DNA of 64,000 nt from Trichobilharzia szidati (taxonomy: Eukaryota > Platyhelminthes > Trematoda > Strigeidida > Schistosomatidae): assembly GCA_944472155.2 (NCBI GenBank), contig OX235279.1:55587564-55651563 (forward strand), written 5' to 3'. Under the pieces are notes generated by a model. That model searched no databases and had not been told where the DNA came from. It saw nothing but the letters and a program-made list of their open reading frames with translations. The translations under genes and the position numbers were made by a program. Shown here in pieces: positions 34,290-46,119 of the stretch (positions are counted from its first letter, which is position 1; each line of letters opens with the position of its first letter).

Positions 34290-36596
34290 ATTAACTACTT
34301 TCGTATTACAATAAGAATAAACTTTTCGTATTAAGATTGTTGTCTTTCTGTTCGTGTGTTCGCGTTGGGAGTACGGCATGCTAGACCGGTGCTCCCTAGG
34401 ATATGAATTCTTTACTATACGTAAGTGCTATTCTGTAGGAACACTTTCCATCGATATAAGTCGTGAATTATAAGTACTTCAGTCACATCGAAAAAAATCT
34501 GAGATTACGTCTCCTAGTCAGAGATAAATCTGTAGGGACTAATGACAAAAATACCTAACTTCAGTGTTTGACAAATAAGAATAGAACTTAGAGCCCTGCA
34601 GTTGACTTCGATTTCGTATGAAGTTAAGTGTAATCAAAAGTACTGTATTACTACTATTTCACTTAAAGCAAGATGTCAATCCATATGACTACGGGTGTTA
34701 ACATACAGTGTAAACTGAAGTCTACACGAGAGGAATAATTTAATAGGTTGGGCTGTAGCAATGTTAGTACGATTTCGCCTACGTTGAATTATGCCTACAG
34801 TTACTTTCTCAGGCCTACATCTCGGCATAATGGCAAATTTAGTTTCATTGAGATAGAATAAGAAAAGTATGGTAAGCAGGATGTAAAATATATTTCATGA
34901 AAAATATTAAGCGAATGTCTTCACACAATTGTTTTTCGTAATTACTGCGGGGATGCGTAATTGCTGTGACCTGGTTGACTGACTTGACCGAACATCTACA
35001 AGTAAGTGAATAAAGTATACTTTTTAAATCGTTGAAGTTAGAAATAAGTAATGTAAAAGTGAAACGCTTCATATTCTCCTACCTTTGCTGAAAAAGGTTC
35101 ATTCTCCTTTCTCATTCTTTGGTCATGACAGCATTCTTCTGCGGTTTTCACTGTGACATACATTGTTCCTCTTCTAAAGTATAGCACCAAGCAAATAATA
35201 ACATAATATACTGTATAAATGGGTGTTTACAAGGAATGCATGACATTTCTACAGGTACAATAACTTAGGTTATAAATTACAATCGTGAAGTATCGTAACT
35301 TCAAACTTTTTCAAAATTTTCGATTGTTCAATTATTGTACAAGCAATTACAACAGATTATCATAAAAGTTAAACTCCGGACCCTTCACTATGAACACTGC
35401 ATATATACCGGTAAGTGCTATTCCCTCACGCAATTAAAAGGTATTCCAGGAGGAGAACAGCATCCTGAGAAACTGCAGTAGTGTTTTCTAGCTATTCGGA
35501 ACTTATTCCTTTGATGCAGTTTCTTATCAACAGTTTGCAGTATTCATAGTGACTTTAGAGAAAACTTTATTATATCTTCACTTTCACCAACTGTCCCTTC
35601 AAGTACAATAGCATGCAGTAACTACATACACACAAGCATTGTAACCTGATCATCACAAAATCCCTACAGATAATTTGTTTCATAATAAATGCTTTAGAAA
35701 CATGAGCCATAAGTACACCTTCCATGTCATTCATAGTCACAAGTAATTCATTAAGCATCTTAGAATATGTTAGTGATGTGAACATGAAAAATTATTAAGA
35801 CTGATATAACTGAAGTAACACGTTTAGTAGTTGTAGGACATACCTGCGAGCTACTATTCTACAGAAAGGTTATTCCAATTTGAAGCAGTCTGGCATTGTA
35901 GAAGCACCATCTATACTATTCTTCTGGCACAAATGCACAATGATATCGAGATAATCTGATGCAATGTAATGCACTCAGCAATTACGGTCTCCCGAAATTC
36001 TATGTGACAATGTAAATTAAACTAGTATCACATCTTCAACTGAGCAATTTTAACTAGGAACTTCACAGAAATGGATAAAATCACCAGGAAATTCAGCAGA
36101 TTGCCTCATTCATCGCATACTCTCTTCGATGTGTTATGGAATATTTCAATCATCACGGATGATGATAAAAAAGTGTTTGGCATCCTCAAAACGTATATTT
36201 AACTTGTGTACGTGGGCTAGTTCTCCTTCAAATGTCTCGTTATCATAGAATAACTGCTATGAAAACAACCACTGCATATACTTATTTTTCAACCTTAATA
36301 TGCTCAAAAACCTAGCAACTAATGGACCATTAAGGCTCTAAAACGCGAAGAATAGTCTTTTTATGCTAAACTCCTTATATACGATGAGTTATTGAAGTAA
36401 TACATACTCTTGGATATCATGACAGGTTCTTCCATAAATGCGAACACAATACTGGAAAATGTTGCTTTTTCGGTTAGAGAAGCCTGAAACCAGTTATGTA
36501 TTATCTAATTTCACAAAAGTAAACGCTTATAACGCCTCTATAGGCGTGAACACGATAACCCATACATTCCGCGATAATATATCACTATAACGTTTA
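34290..36596. other. Non-coding, no gene recognised
   Basis: AT-rich. No domain, RNA gene or repeat family identified. No matching terminal inverted repeat for the MULE gene could be found by eye. Confidence 0.4.
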
Positions 36597-36599
36597 TTG

Positions 36600-36976
36600 T
36601 CACCCGGTGACATTGCAACAGAAATTGTAAGAAACCGCCTTTCTGAATAATTGAAGCAGACATTTCCAACAACCACCTCACGTATCGCATTCTTCAGCAG
36701 ACAGTTAATCCAGGCTAACGTTAAGGATAAGATACCGGTTTTGGCCACTTCAGTGTGTATATATCAATTTGCTTGCTCGTGTGGAGCAAAGTATATGGGC
36801 CGTACGCAACGTCAAGTCCACAAACGCATACCGGAACACTGTCCAGCTTGGTTAGCCAGAGAAGAAAACAAGAATAACAGCAGCCCTATCGTCGAACATC
36901 TTGTCATTTCCTGACATCAAGCACCCCTGCATAAATGCTTCATAGTGCTACACAGAGTCCTTCAGTATCGTACATA
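36600..36976 (+). pseudogene. Penelope-like element, GIY-YIG endonuclease fragment
   Basis: Reads GDIATEIVRNRLSE, TFPTTTSRIAFFSRQLIQAN, CIYQFACSCGAKYMGRTQRQ, PEHCPAWLAREENKN and VEHLVIS, with stops after RLSE and after VIS. It corresponds to residues near the C-terminus of the young PLE at 40-42 kb, from which it differs by about 15 percent; YIG has become YMG. It stops at VLQYRT exactly where the SINE-2 copy begins. Confidence 0.85.
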
Positions 36977-37125
36977 GTGACTCGCTAGTCAGCAGGGCTA
37001 TCTGCTACTTTGGGGGAACTCATATCCCGTCTGAGATTCGAGGTTACAGACACGCTTTGCTTATGAGTGCTAACTAGCACGAAATCTAGGTCCAAAGATT
37101 CCTGCAGATTGCCTCCAACGATCGA
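36977..37125 (+). mobile_element. SINE-2 family, copy 1 (partial)
   Basis: The tail from GAGATTCGAGGTTACAGACACG through GTGCTAACTAGCACGAAATCTAGGT to TTGCCTCCAAC matches 47,826-47,921. The head is less well conserved but keeps ACTCGC near its start. Directly abuts the broken PLE fragment, so insertion into it followed by loss of the far side is likely. Confidence 0.6.
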
Positions 37126-39229
37126 CTATCAAAGGACAAATCCATCAGTTATTTATCTGAAAGGCAACTCTGATTTGTCAGTTTTCCCGAGAATAGATTA
37201 GATCTGGGTATTAAGTACCTACTTAGAAGAGAAGCATTTCTTGGTGTTGACCTGGAAGTGTACCTGTTTCCAGAGCCTTTCTGACCAACTGATAAGTGTA
37301 GGGTGTGAGGCATTTGTTGTATACTTCTTAATGTTGGGTTCGGGAAATGTCCAGCAATATACTCAGTGAAAAACTGTTGGTTATCTTTTACCTTCGAAGA
37401 ATGGGTGCCGTTGTCACTGGTTCTTGTTCCGAGTCCACGTTGATGGTCCTATTGTGACCTCATACACCACATTGCCACGCACACTAGCAGTCACTCTTTC
37501 TACACATTTGCTTATCCTACTCTGTAATCACTGGTGAACTGAGGTGCCCCAGATTTGAAGGTTTCTATTACGATGTTTATCCTGACTAATTAGTTATGAG
37601 GGAGTTATATGTAGTCCGTGGACTATGATGAGTAAGACGCTACGGCACAGCTTAGGAGCGGGCTCCAGAAAATTCGGTAAATGCTGGTTTACTCCAACAA
37701 AATTACCTGAATCCTGGATTTGATTAAAAGCAGCACTTAAATCAAGACTGTCCAACCAGTCCAGACCAGAAGATATAAGTTGACCTCAGCAAGATGGCAA
37801 ACTATATTCGTAGTAGTTTCGCGGAGGGGACCTTTACTATAGAGTTCCCGGTCAACGACAATGCCCCGCTGCGTGCACTGATAGCAGTTTGGAACGTATT
37901 TGGCAAAGAAGATAATCTGATTTTCAACCACAGCGTTTTGTATACAATGGCGGTGCAAATGAATATTGGTGCTCTAAACTGACACTTCAAGATAGACTTC
38001 AACTGAAAGCCCTAACCCTCATTACCAATGAAATGAATACGCATGAGGTAACCAGCATTCGCAACCATGGTTACCTTCAGGTGATAAAGAACGTTGAAAG
38101 ATTTGTTGATCAACCAGGCATAAGCCAATATAGCCGGTTAAATTATACATCAGCTTGACGATGTGATTCACATATTGTTACTATAAAAACTCTTAGAAGG
38201 TCTCTGGTCGCATTGCCACGGAAAACGATCAGACGTCTAATCCATGACAGGGACTAATGCCCCCACCGACAGGAAACTGGTTCGAATAAACAAGGTCATC
38301 GAACGCCCACTCAATGTTCGGCTGCATTAACATCAACGCACTAGCCAATCTTATGGCACCTACCAACGAGGCCATGTCTTGAACCCAGGCTTCCCAGTTA
38401 CGAGGAAAGGTTGCAGACCATTCAGCCACTCGGACTTTATCCGATGGCCCATGGGTTCAAAATTCTGCCAATTCATGGGATGACGTGACCACTAACCGAA
38501 GTCACCGGCGAGTATTTGTCCTGACACTCGGCCTCCTTTGCCCCACTGGTCACGACTTCCTACTAGAACACAGGAAAATCCGGTAGGTGCGTACAGAGAA
38601 TAGTCCTAAACCAGGTGGAAAGAGCTATCCAGCACTTTCAGGTTTTTCAGTATTTCTCTAACTTATGACAGCTCACTATGGAACCCTGCAATCCATCATA
38701 CCCTTGCAAACCAACACCAGAAAATTTTTCGGACTCTGTCGTGCCTTCAGAATTCTGGTCGGTGACGGCTACATTCTTTTCGCGTGCTTTTTGATTACAC
38801 CAAATTTGTTTAGTCAATAATCTGATGTAGTGACTGTATTGCCTTTTCTAGACCACTATCATTCGCTGGCAAATACTGGCAATAATACTTGTAACTTCCA
38901 ATATTTTACCTCCGAATAATTAAGTTATAGTGTATATACCATTTTGAAACTATGTGCAAGTCAGATCATATTTGGTTCATTTTGAACTATTCCGTATCCT
39001 GCCGTTGTGAGCTTGATATATGAACGCGGGATAACAAGATAGGTTAGTTATTCGTGCTAATTAATTAAAGCCTAAGCATCATCAGTCAAATGAGTGTCTC
39101 GAAAATGCGAAATAACAACTGTGTTTAAACATAAACCATATTTTGATTTAAATTGGATAGTTGTCAGCTAAAAAAATACGGAAGACTTCGGTTATGAATG
39201 CGTCTGATAGAAGGAGCAGGTACACAGAT
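37126..39229. other. No gene recognised
   Basis: About 2.1 kb with slightly higher GC than its surroundings and several short frames, none with a recognisable domain. It may be old transposon sequence, but I could not assign it. Confidence 0.4.
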
Positions 39230-39242
39230 ATATACAGATTAA
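39230..39242. repeat. Target-site duplication, left side of young PLE
   Basis: ATATACAGATTAA occurs here and again at 42,687-42,699, flanking the entire inverted-plus-direct PLE structure. A perfect 13-base match. Confidence 0.8.
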
Positions 39243-40605
39243 GAAAAGGCACAAACAGCGAAGAAAATTTTCTTTTCGACGATTCATTTTCATGAGCTGT
39301 ACAATCGTAATTATAATTAACAAAGAAATCTTTAGACCAATCAGATACTGGTAAATTTTGTCCTTAGAAAATTGTATTACATAATGTAAGGTGTAAGAAG
39401 GGATGACTAATTGTAAGTTAGAAAGGAGACAGAAGTTGGCATGACGTAATAAGTGTGAGATAGTGAATAATCAATAATCTCGTGTAAAATGGACAGGAAC
39501 TAGTGGAAAGGCTAATAAAGTGTTTTTGTATAAAATATGTATGGAAAACAATGTTATTAATAAACAGTAATAGAGTGGTAATAGAATGTGGATGATGGGG
39601 ACAAAATGATAATAAAAGTATTAATAAAATAAAATAATAATAATGGTAATAATAGTGAACTTACATAATAAAGGAAAGAAGCAAAATTGTGATAAGAACT
39701 TTACTCTGGCCATGGTAAGGCAAGAGAATGTATGTATCGCTTTTGTATGCAGAGGTCCGGTTTTAGATCTCGAATAGCTAATGCTTCAGCTATGTAAAGA
39801 TGGCGAATCCGAAGTCCCTTTGTACGATATTGAGGGACTCTGTGTAACACTGTGAAGCATTCATGTGGGGGTGCTCGATGTCCAGAGATGACAAGGTGTT
39901 CGAGGATCGAGCTGTTGCTATTCTTCTTTTCTCCTCTGGCCAACCAAGCGGGGCAGTGTTCCAGGATACGTTTTTGGACTTGACGTTGCGTACGGCCAAT
40001 ATACTTTGCTCCACACGAGCAAGTAAATTGATAAATACACATTGAGGTGGCCAAAAGCGGTATCTTGTCCTTAGCGTTAGACTGGATTAACTGTCTGCAG
40101 GAGAATGTGATACGTAGAGTGGCTGTTGGAAATGTCTTCTTCAGACATTTAGAAAGGCGGTTTCTGAGAATTTCCGCTGCGACATCACCTTTGAATTCTA
40201 GGTTCATGAAGAGAGTCTTCTTAGGAACCGTTGCGATGTTTGACATCGGAGGCTTCTCCTTCATGTTTTTGTCAATAAATCTTGGTGGATATCCATTCTC
40301 TAGTAGGATTTTACGTAATAAATTTAATTCATTCTCCACCATGTCTTCCGAGCAGATTTTTCTAATCCTTGAGCTCAACGTACGTATCAGGTTTCTCTTT
40401 CGGATTAGTGGGACGAAGCTCTGAAAGTTGATAAACTGTCCAGTCCATGTCGGCTTGCGGTATATTGATCTTTGGATCGTACAGTCGTGTCGTCTGGTGA
40501 GTAGTACATCAAGGAATGGAAATGTGTTGTTCGATTCTCTTTCTAAGGTGAAACTTATTGATGGATGCGCTGCGTTGAAGGTTTTAAGGAGAGAATCTAA
40601 ATCAC
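39240..40605 (-). mobile_element. Inverted 1,366-base copy of the PLE 3' third
   Basis: This is the near-perfect reverse complement of 41,295-42,660. It includes a 225-codon open frame on the minus strand (39,701-40,378) encoding the same GIY-YIG end (CSCGAKYIGRTQRQ) and the untranslated tail. It ends at ATCAC, where the plus-oriented copy starts. Differences between arms are very few, for example Ser against Phe before WNTA in a shadow frame, so both arms date from one recent event. Confidence 0.9.
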
Positions 40606-40606
40606 C

Positions 40607-42199
40607 AAATTCTTCGAATCACCCAACCAGAAAGACACAACCGAAAGAACTGAAATCCTACTTACAAAATTGTTGAAGAGAATGAAAGAAGATTCAGTCA
40701 TAACACCGGAGGTTTATGAGCAAATAAAACCTTGCAGTTCAACTATTCCAAGACTGTATGGACTGCCTAAAGTGCACAAGGAGAATGTCCCACTTCGACC
40801 GGTCATAGACATGGTTAACTCACCATATCATCAAATCGCGAAGTGGCTAGCTGATATCCTCGAACCAGTTCAAAGACATATGACAAAATATAGCCTCAGA
40901 GATACATTTGACTTCATCGACTCAGTGAAGGATGTCAACGTGTCTGAAAGACAAATGATCTCACTAGATGTCGTCTCTCTATTCACAAGCATCCCCCTAA
41001 CTGAAACAATATGCTTCATTTGTGATTACATCGAGACCAACAACCTAGAAGTTCCTCTCCCAATAAACTACCTGAAGGAACTTCTTCTCAGATGTACGTT
41101 CAATATCCAGTTCAAATTCAATGAAAGGTTCTATGTACAGAAAGATGGAGTAGCTATGGGGTCTCCTCTCGGTCCACTCCTAGCCGACTGCTTCATGGCA
41201 AGTCTGGAAAACAACATCCTCAATCCCTTGATAAGTCAACTGCACTTATACAAGAGATACGTAGATGACACGTTTATAATCTGTGATGAAAATTGTGATT
41301 TAGATTCTCTCCTTAAAACCTTCAACGCAGCGCATCCATCAATAAGTTTCACCTTAGAAAGAGAATCGAACAACACATTTCCATTCCTTGATGTACTACT
41401 CACCAGACGACACGACTGTACGATCCAAAGATCAATATACCGCAAGCCGACATGGACTGGACAGTTTATCAACTTTCAGAGCTTCGTCCCACTAATCCGA
41501 AAGAGAAACCTGATACGTACGTTGAGCTCAAGGATTAGAAAAATCTGCTCGGAAGACATGGTGGAGAATGAATTAAATTTATTACGTAAAATCCTACTAG
41601 AGAATGGATATCCACCAAGATTTATTGACAAAAACATGAAGGAGAAGCCTCCGATGTCAAACATCGCAACGGTTCCTAAGAAGACTCTCTTCATGAACCT
41701 AGAATTCAAAGGTGATGTCGCAGCGGAAATTCTCAGAAACCGCCTTTCTAAATGTCTGAAGAAGACATTTCCAACAGCCACTCTACGTATCACATTCTCC
41801 TGCAGACAGTTAATCCAGTCTAACGCTAAGGACAAGATACCGCTTTTGGCCACCTCAATGTGTATTTATCAATTTACTTGCTCGTGTGGAGCAAAGTATA
41901 TTGGCCGTACGCAACGTCAAGTCCAAAAACGTATTCTGGAACACTGCCCCGCTTGGTTGGCCAGAGGAGAAAAGAAGAATAGCAACAGCTCGATCCTCGA
42001 ACACCTTGTCATCTCTGGACATCGAGCACCCCCACATGAATGCTTCACAGTGTTACACAGAGTCCCTCAATATCGTACAAAGGGACTTCGGATTCGCCAT
42101 CTCTACATAGCTGAAGCATTAGCTATTCGAGATCTAAAACCGGACCTCTGCATACAAAAGCGATACATACATTCTCTTGCCTTACCATGGCCAGAGTAA
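40607..42199 (+). CDS. Penelope-like element protein, 5'-truncated: reverse transcriptase plus GIY-YIG endonuclease
   Basis: An open frame of 530 codons without a proper ATG start, because the element is truncated (it begins KFFESPNQKDTTER). Reverse-transcriptase motifs in order: GLPKVHK near residue 53, SLDVVSLFTSIPL near 117, KDGVAMGSPLGPLLAD near 178, YVDDTFI near 218 with the catalytic Asp pair, and TFPFLDVLL near 259. The linker leads to the endonuclease: CIYQFTCSCGAKYIGRT near 420, the conserved REHxPAWL-like block as LEHCPAWL, then VISGHRAP and IAEALAIRDLKPDLC, ending SLALPWPE. PLE proteins copy RNA onto nicked DNA; GIY-YIG makes the nick. The frame is intact from the truncation to the stop, so the copy is young, but it lacks the N-terminal part and the finger motif GKGN. 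Confidence 0.9.
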   Translation, partial: KFFESPNQKDTTERTEILLTKLLKRMKEDSVITPEVYEQIKPCSSTIPRLYGLPKVHKENVPLRPVIDMVNSPYHQIAKWLADILEPVQRHMTKYSLRDTFDFIDSVKDVNVSERQMISLDVVSLFTSIPLTETICFICDYIETNNLEVPLPINYLKELLLRCTFNIQFKFNERFYVQKDGVAMGSPLGPLLADCFMASLENNILNPLISQLHLYKRYVDDTFIICDENCDLDSLLKTFNAAHPSISFTLERESNNTFPFLDVLLTRRHDCTIQRSIYRKPTWTGQFINFQSFVPLIRKRNLIRTLSSRIRKICSEDMVENELNLLRKILLENGYPPRFIDKNMKEKPPMSNIATVPKKTLFMNLEFKGDVAAEILRNRLSKCLKKTFPTATLRITFSCRQLIQSNAKDKIPLLATSMCIYQFTCSCGAKYIGRTQRQVQKRILEHCPAWLARGEKKNSNSSILEHLVISGHRAPPHECFTVLHRVPQYRTKGLRIRHLYIAEALAIRDLKPDLCIQKRYIHSLALPWPE

Positions 42200-42686
42200 A
42201 GTTCTTATCACAATTTTGCTTCTTTCCTTTATTATGTAAGTTCACTATTATTACCATTATTATTATTTTATTTTATTAATACTTTTATTATCATTTTGTC
42301 CCCATCATCCACATTTTATTACCACTCTATTACTGTTTATTAATAACATTGTTTTCCATACATATTTTATACAAAAACACTTTATTAGCCTTTCCACTAG
42401 TTCCTGTCCATTTTACACGAGATTATTGATTATTCACTATCTCACACTTATTACGTCATGCCAACTTCTGTCTCCTTTCTAACTTACAATTAGTCATCCC
42501 TTCTTACACCTTACATTATGTAATACAATTTTCTAAGGACAAAATTTACCAGTATCTGATTGGTCTAAAGATTTCTTTGTTAATTATAATTACGATTGTA
42601 CAGCTCATGAAAATGAATCGTCGAAAAGAAAATTTTCTTCGCTGTTTGTGCCTTTTCTTATGACTCAATATGGGAATATTTCGTTC
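42200..42686 (+). mobile_element. PLE 3' untranslated region with terminal palindrome
   Basis: The tail is AT-rich with ATT repeats near 42,245-42,300 and ends around a near-palindrome CGAAAAGAAAATTTTCTTCG (42,623-42,642). The inverted arm reaches to about 42,660; about 26 further bases separate it from the right target duplication. Just before the palindrome, CTCATGA followed by CGAAAA resembles a hammerhead core in which an invariant G has become C. Confidence 0.7.
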
Positions 42687-42699
42687 ATATACAGATTAA
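42687..42699. repeat. Target-site duplication, right side of young PLE
   Basis: Second copy of ATATACAGATTAA, matching 39,230-39,242. Confidence 0.8.
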
Positions 42700-44734
42700 T
42701 AATTATCGAGTAACCGACTCCTCTCATGCTGAGAAATACTACTGTAGTAATGACTAGGCATGTTTTCCAGGAGTCACGGTTATGTATCACCTAAATCACT
42801 TTGTTTCCATCACTTTTAATGATGATAAATGGAAACCGGTACGCGTCACCTACCTGGTATTTTGAATAAAGTTGAGTTAACTTAAAGTAGGCAGTCATTT
42901 ATCAGAAGGGATGAATCCACTCGAAACAGCTAAGTATTGTTTCGCTATATCCAAGATTATGATAGTAGACTGTCATCTAGTTCAACATGACTTTCCTTAT
43001 TCCACAGTAGCCACAACCTCAAGCTCCATTATACAGTTCAGACATTGGATATGTCCCTAAGACCCGCTGTGTATGTACCAGAAATGAAATATTCCAAATG
43101 GCATATTCAGCCCATTATTTAACCCCTGTGTAAAATGCGAAACATCACTTACAAAAGTCCGGAGCCAAAGTGTTCTAATAGTACTGATAAAAATGCCAAA
43201 ATACAACCAGGAAATCATATATTGTCAGGTTAACATAAGCTTACAACGAACATAGTACTATATATTTGATCGTAACTGCTAGAATTATTAGCATACAAAT
43301 GTTTCACCAATGACTTCTGTTTTCTACTAACTTGCATGATATTGTTCATGCACTTCAGATGAAAACACACTGGTTTCTGTACAAATTGTTTTGGGAAATC
43401 ATAAACAAATAGGATACACCACATGAGTTAAACATTAAACACTGAAACTATGAATTTATCATACAGCGAATTCCATAGATTTCTCCCTTTATATCTCTTG
43501 AAAATGATTTCCATCATATTTTTAGTATATGGTCGTCGGAACATGCCACGGAAGTGGACTTTGCAAGTTGTAAACGAGAGATATTGCAATCTTCACCTAG
43601 CCAACAACAATAAAAGAACGCACTGTGTGGCTGTCACGACGTTACTGGCCTTTTTGAAGACTTCTGTGTGATGGGAGGGGTGTCTTTTATGATTGTGACG
43701 ACAAGATTAAGTCAAAAGAAATGCAAGCCGCAGTTACACAAAGCTACATAGCCACAAACGGTGCAGATCATGAGAAGGGGGGAGATACCTGTAGACAAAC
43801 TACTGCAACGGTAATAGAAAATACGCCAGGAAGATGAAGACAAAAATTCTAGTGGACCAAGTGGCTGTCAAACTAGTAGCAGACACCCACGAGGAGAACC
43901 CATTATGAAACGAGGGACGCTATGTGAGATGAGTGAACATTTATAATTATCTACTGATCTGTTTGCATTTAATGGTTTGGTGTGTGGAAGTGGCACTCAC
44001 AAACAAGACAGGCATAACTCTGAAATTCATGTCTGGGTCTGCAGCACTCAGTGCACGGCGCAGAGTCTGAATTCCAAACACTGACGTCAAATCTGGGCCT
44101 CTATTAAAGTCAAACAGTTGGCGAACCGCGAAACGCACTGCCAACGGACTACAAATTTTTAATCAACAGACGTCTTCGGTTAAAACTGAAGATCAGATAC
44201 CTGACTGGAATGAATTGGCCACTTGGATCCCTGACAACCAACCAGCCAAGAATCTATTATTCCATAAATACGTAGAGGCGAATAAGGATGAGCTGGATGT
44301 ACACCGAGGACACCGTTAACGGATATCACACTCCAAGTAGTCGAGTTGATCGGGATGGGAGGTGACGACTTGGGCGTCCGATGGCTACATGATTCAGGTT
44401 ATGTGCATAGAAGGTGAAAGCATGTGGAAAGTTGTGTCTACACAAAAAGGACGGCACTTATCAGATTCACACTGAAATGTGATGATCATTGTAAACAATC
44501 CGGAGTGAAACACGTGATCCACTATTACGTTTACCTGAGGAACTAAAACAAAGCGTATATTCATACAAGTAACGGAGAAGATCTGAAAATACCTCTTAAA
44601 TGTAATTCAATATATCTTTATGCATCAAAAATGTATTATCTGAAATCTGTCCCATACATGCATTGAACAATTTAATTTCAAACCAATGTGTTTTTGTTTA
44701 TCAAAGCGCGGTCACAAATAACGTGTGTCGCATC
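42700..44734. other. Intergenic sequence upstream of RPL3
   Basis: No gene or named repeat was found. The last few hundred bases must include the RPL3 promoter; no TATA box at a convincing distance and no pyrimidine-tract transcript start could be fixed by eye. Confidence 0.4.
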
Positions 44735-46119
44735 ATGGTAGGTTGTTCTGTGTTGGTAACGTGGTTTGTAGTCACATAGAAAGTTCTCGGCCCCACGTCA
44801 TGGTTCTCTTGGGTTCACACCCAAAAAGCGCAGCCGACGCATTCGAGGAAAGTGTAAGGCTTTCCCACGAGACAGAAGGTCCCTCCCACCCCATCTAACA
44901 GCATTCATGGGATACAAAGCAGGAATGACCCACATCGTGCGTGAGGTTGATCGTGTCGGCTCTAAAGTACACAAACGTGAGGTAGTAGAGCCAGTGACCA
45001 TATTGGAATGTCCACCAATGGTCATCGTTGGCATGGTCGGTTATGCCCCTACTGCAAAGGGCTTGAGGACGTTCAAAACGGTGTGGGCAGAGCATTTAAC
45101 CGAAGAATGTAGACGGCGCTTTTACAAGGATTGGTGCAAGTCCAAAAAGAAGGCTTTCACTAAAGCCTCCAAAAAGTGGGCAGACGAAGCTGGTTTGGCA
45201 CAGATAAGTCGTGACTTGAAGAAAATCAAAAAGTACTGTACAGTTGTACGAGCTATTGCTCATACACAGGTATGATTATTATTCATAGTTATATTGGTAT
45301 TAGATGAGACTAATGAAACATCGGCAGAAGAAAGCACATGTCATGGAAATCCAAGTTAACGGAGGGACTATATCACAAAAGGTCGACTGGATCCGCTCAC
45401 ACTTTGAAAAACAGATTCCAATTTCAAACGTCTTTTCTCAGGATGAAATGATCGATGTTATTGGTGTGACTAAAGGTAAAGGCTTCAAAGGCGTTACTTC
45501 TCGCTGGCATACGAAAAAGCTTCCCAGGAAGACACACAAAGGTCTCAGAAAAGTGGCATGTATCGGCGCCTGGCATCCCGCTCGTGTAGCAAGATCAGTC
45601 GCTAGGGCAGGACAAAAAGGCTATTTCCACAGAACAGAACTGAACAAAAAGATCTACCGCATCGGTATAGGTAAGTAGCAGTTTCTTTCACATTTCCGCA
45701 GGCTTACAAGCGCAGTTGGAGATAGCAAAAGCCGAGGTTGCCAAAGATGATAAGGATAAAAATGTAGTCCCAAAGCCGAAGGGGAATGCATCCACAGATT
45801 TTGATTTGACAGCGAAAAATATCACACCTATGGGCGGATTCCCACATTATGGCGAAGTCAGAAATGACTATGTTATGATCAAAGGTTGTTGCATGGGTCC
45901 GAGGAAGCGAGTCATCACGTTGAGAAAAACCCTAATCCCACAAGTTAAACCCCGATCAAAGGAAAAGATAGCGCTCAAGTTCATTGATACATCGTCGAAG
46001 TTTGGTCACGGTCGGTTCCAGACACGAGCAGAGAAACAAGCAATAATGGTAAGTTTTACATAATTCAAACCTTGATACTAAATTTTTAGGGCCCGTTGAA
46101 AAAAACTATGGGACACTGA
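44735..46119 (+). CDS. RPL3: Ribosomal protein L3 (uL3), five coding exons
   Basis: Coding exons: 44,735-44,737 (the ATG alone), 44,772-45,269, 45,304-45,670, 45,702-46,048 and 46,090-46,119. They total 1,245 bases, giving 414 residues and a TGA. All four introns are GT-AG and 31-41 bases long. The protein is a constituent of the large cytosolic ribosomal subunit, near the peptidyl-transferase centre. Diagnostic blocks: [15 protein letters not shown] at the N-terminus, [52 protein letters not shown] with the conserved His of uL3, [13 protein letters not shown] and [15 protein letters not shown], ending [10 protein letters not shown]. Length agrees with the eukaryotic family (about 400), with a slightly variable insert near VAKDDKDKN. 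The frame is intact and under evident constraint, so the gene is expected to be functional. Confidence 0.95.

Noticed and set aside
37737..38002. Overlapping small frames in the slightly GC-richer region
   Set aside because: No domain, no splice pattern and no sign of conservation visible.
40047..40424. 125-codon plus frame, also seen at 41,476-41,853 minus
   Set aside because: Antisense of the PLE coding sequence in the two inverted arms.
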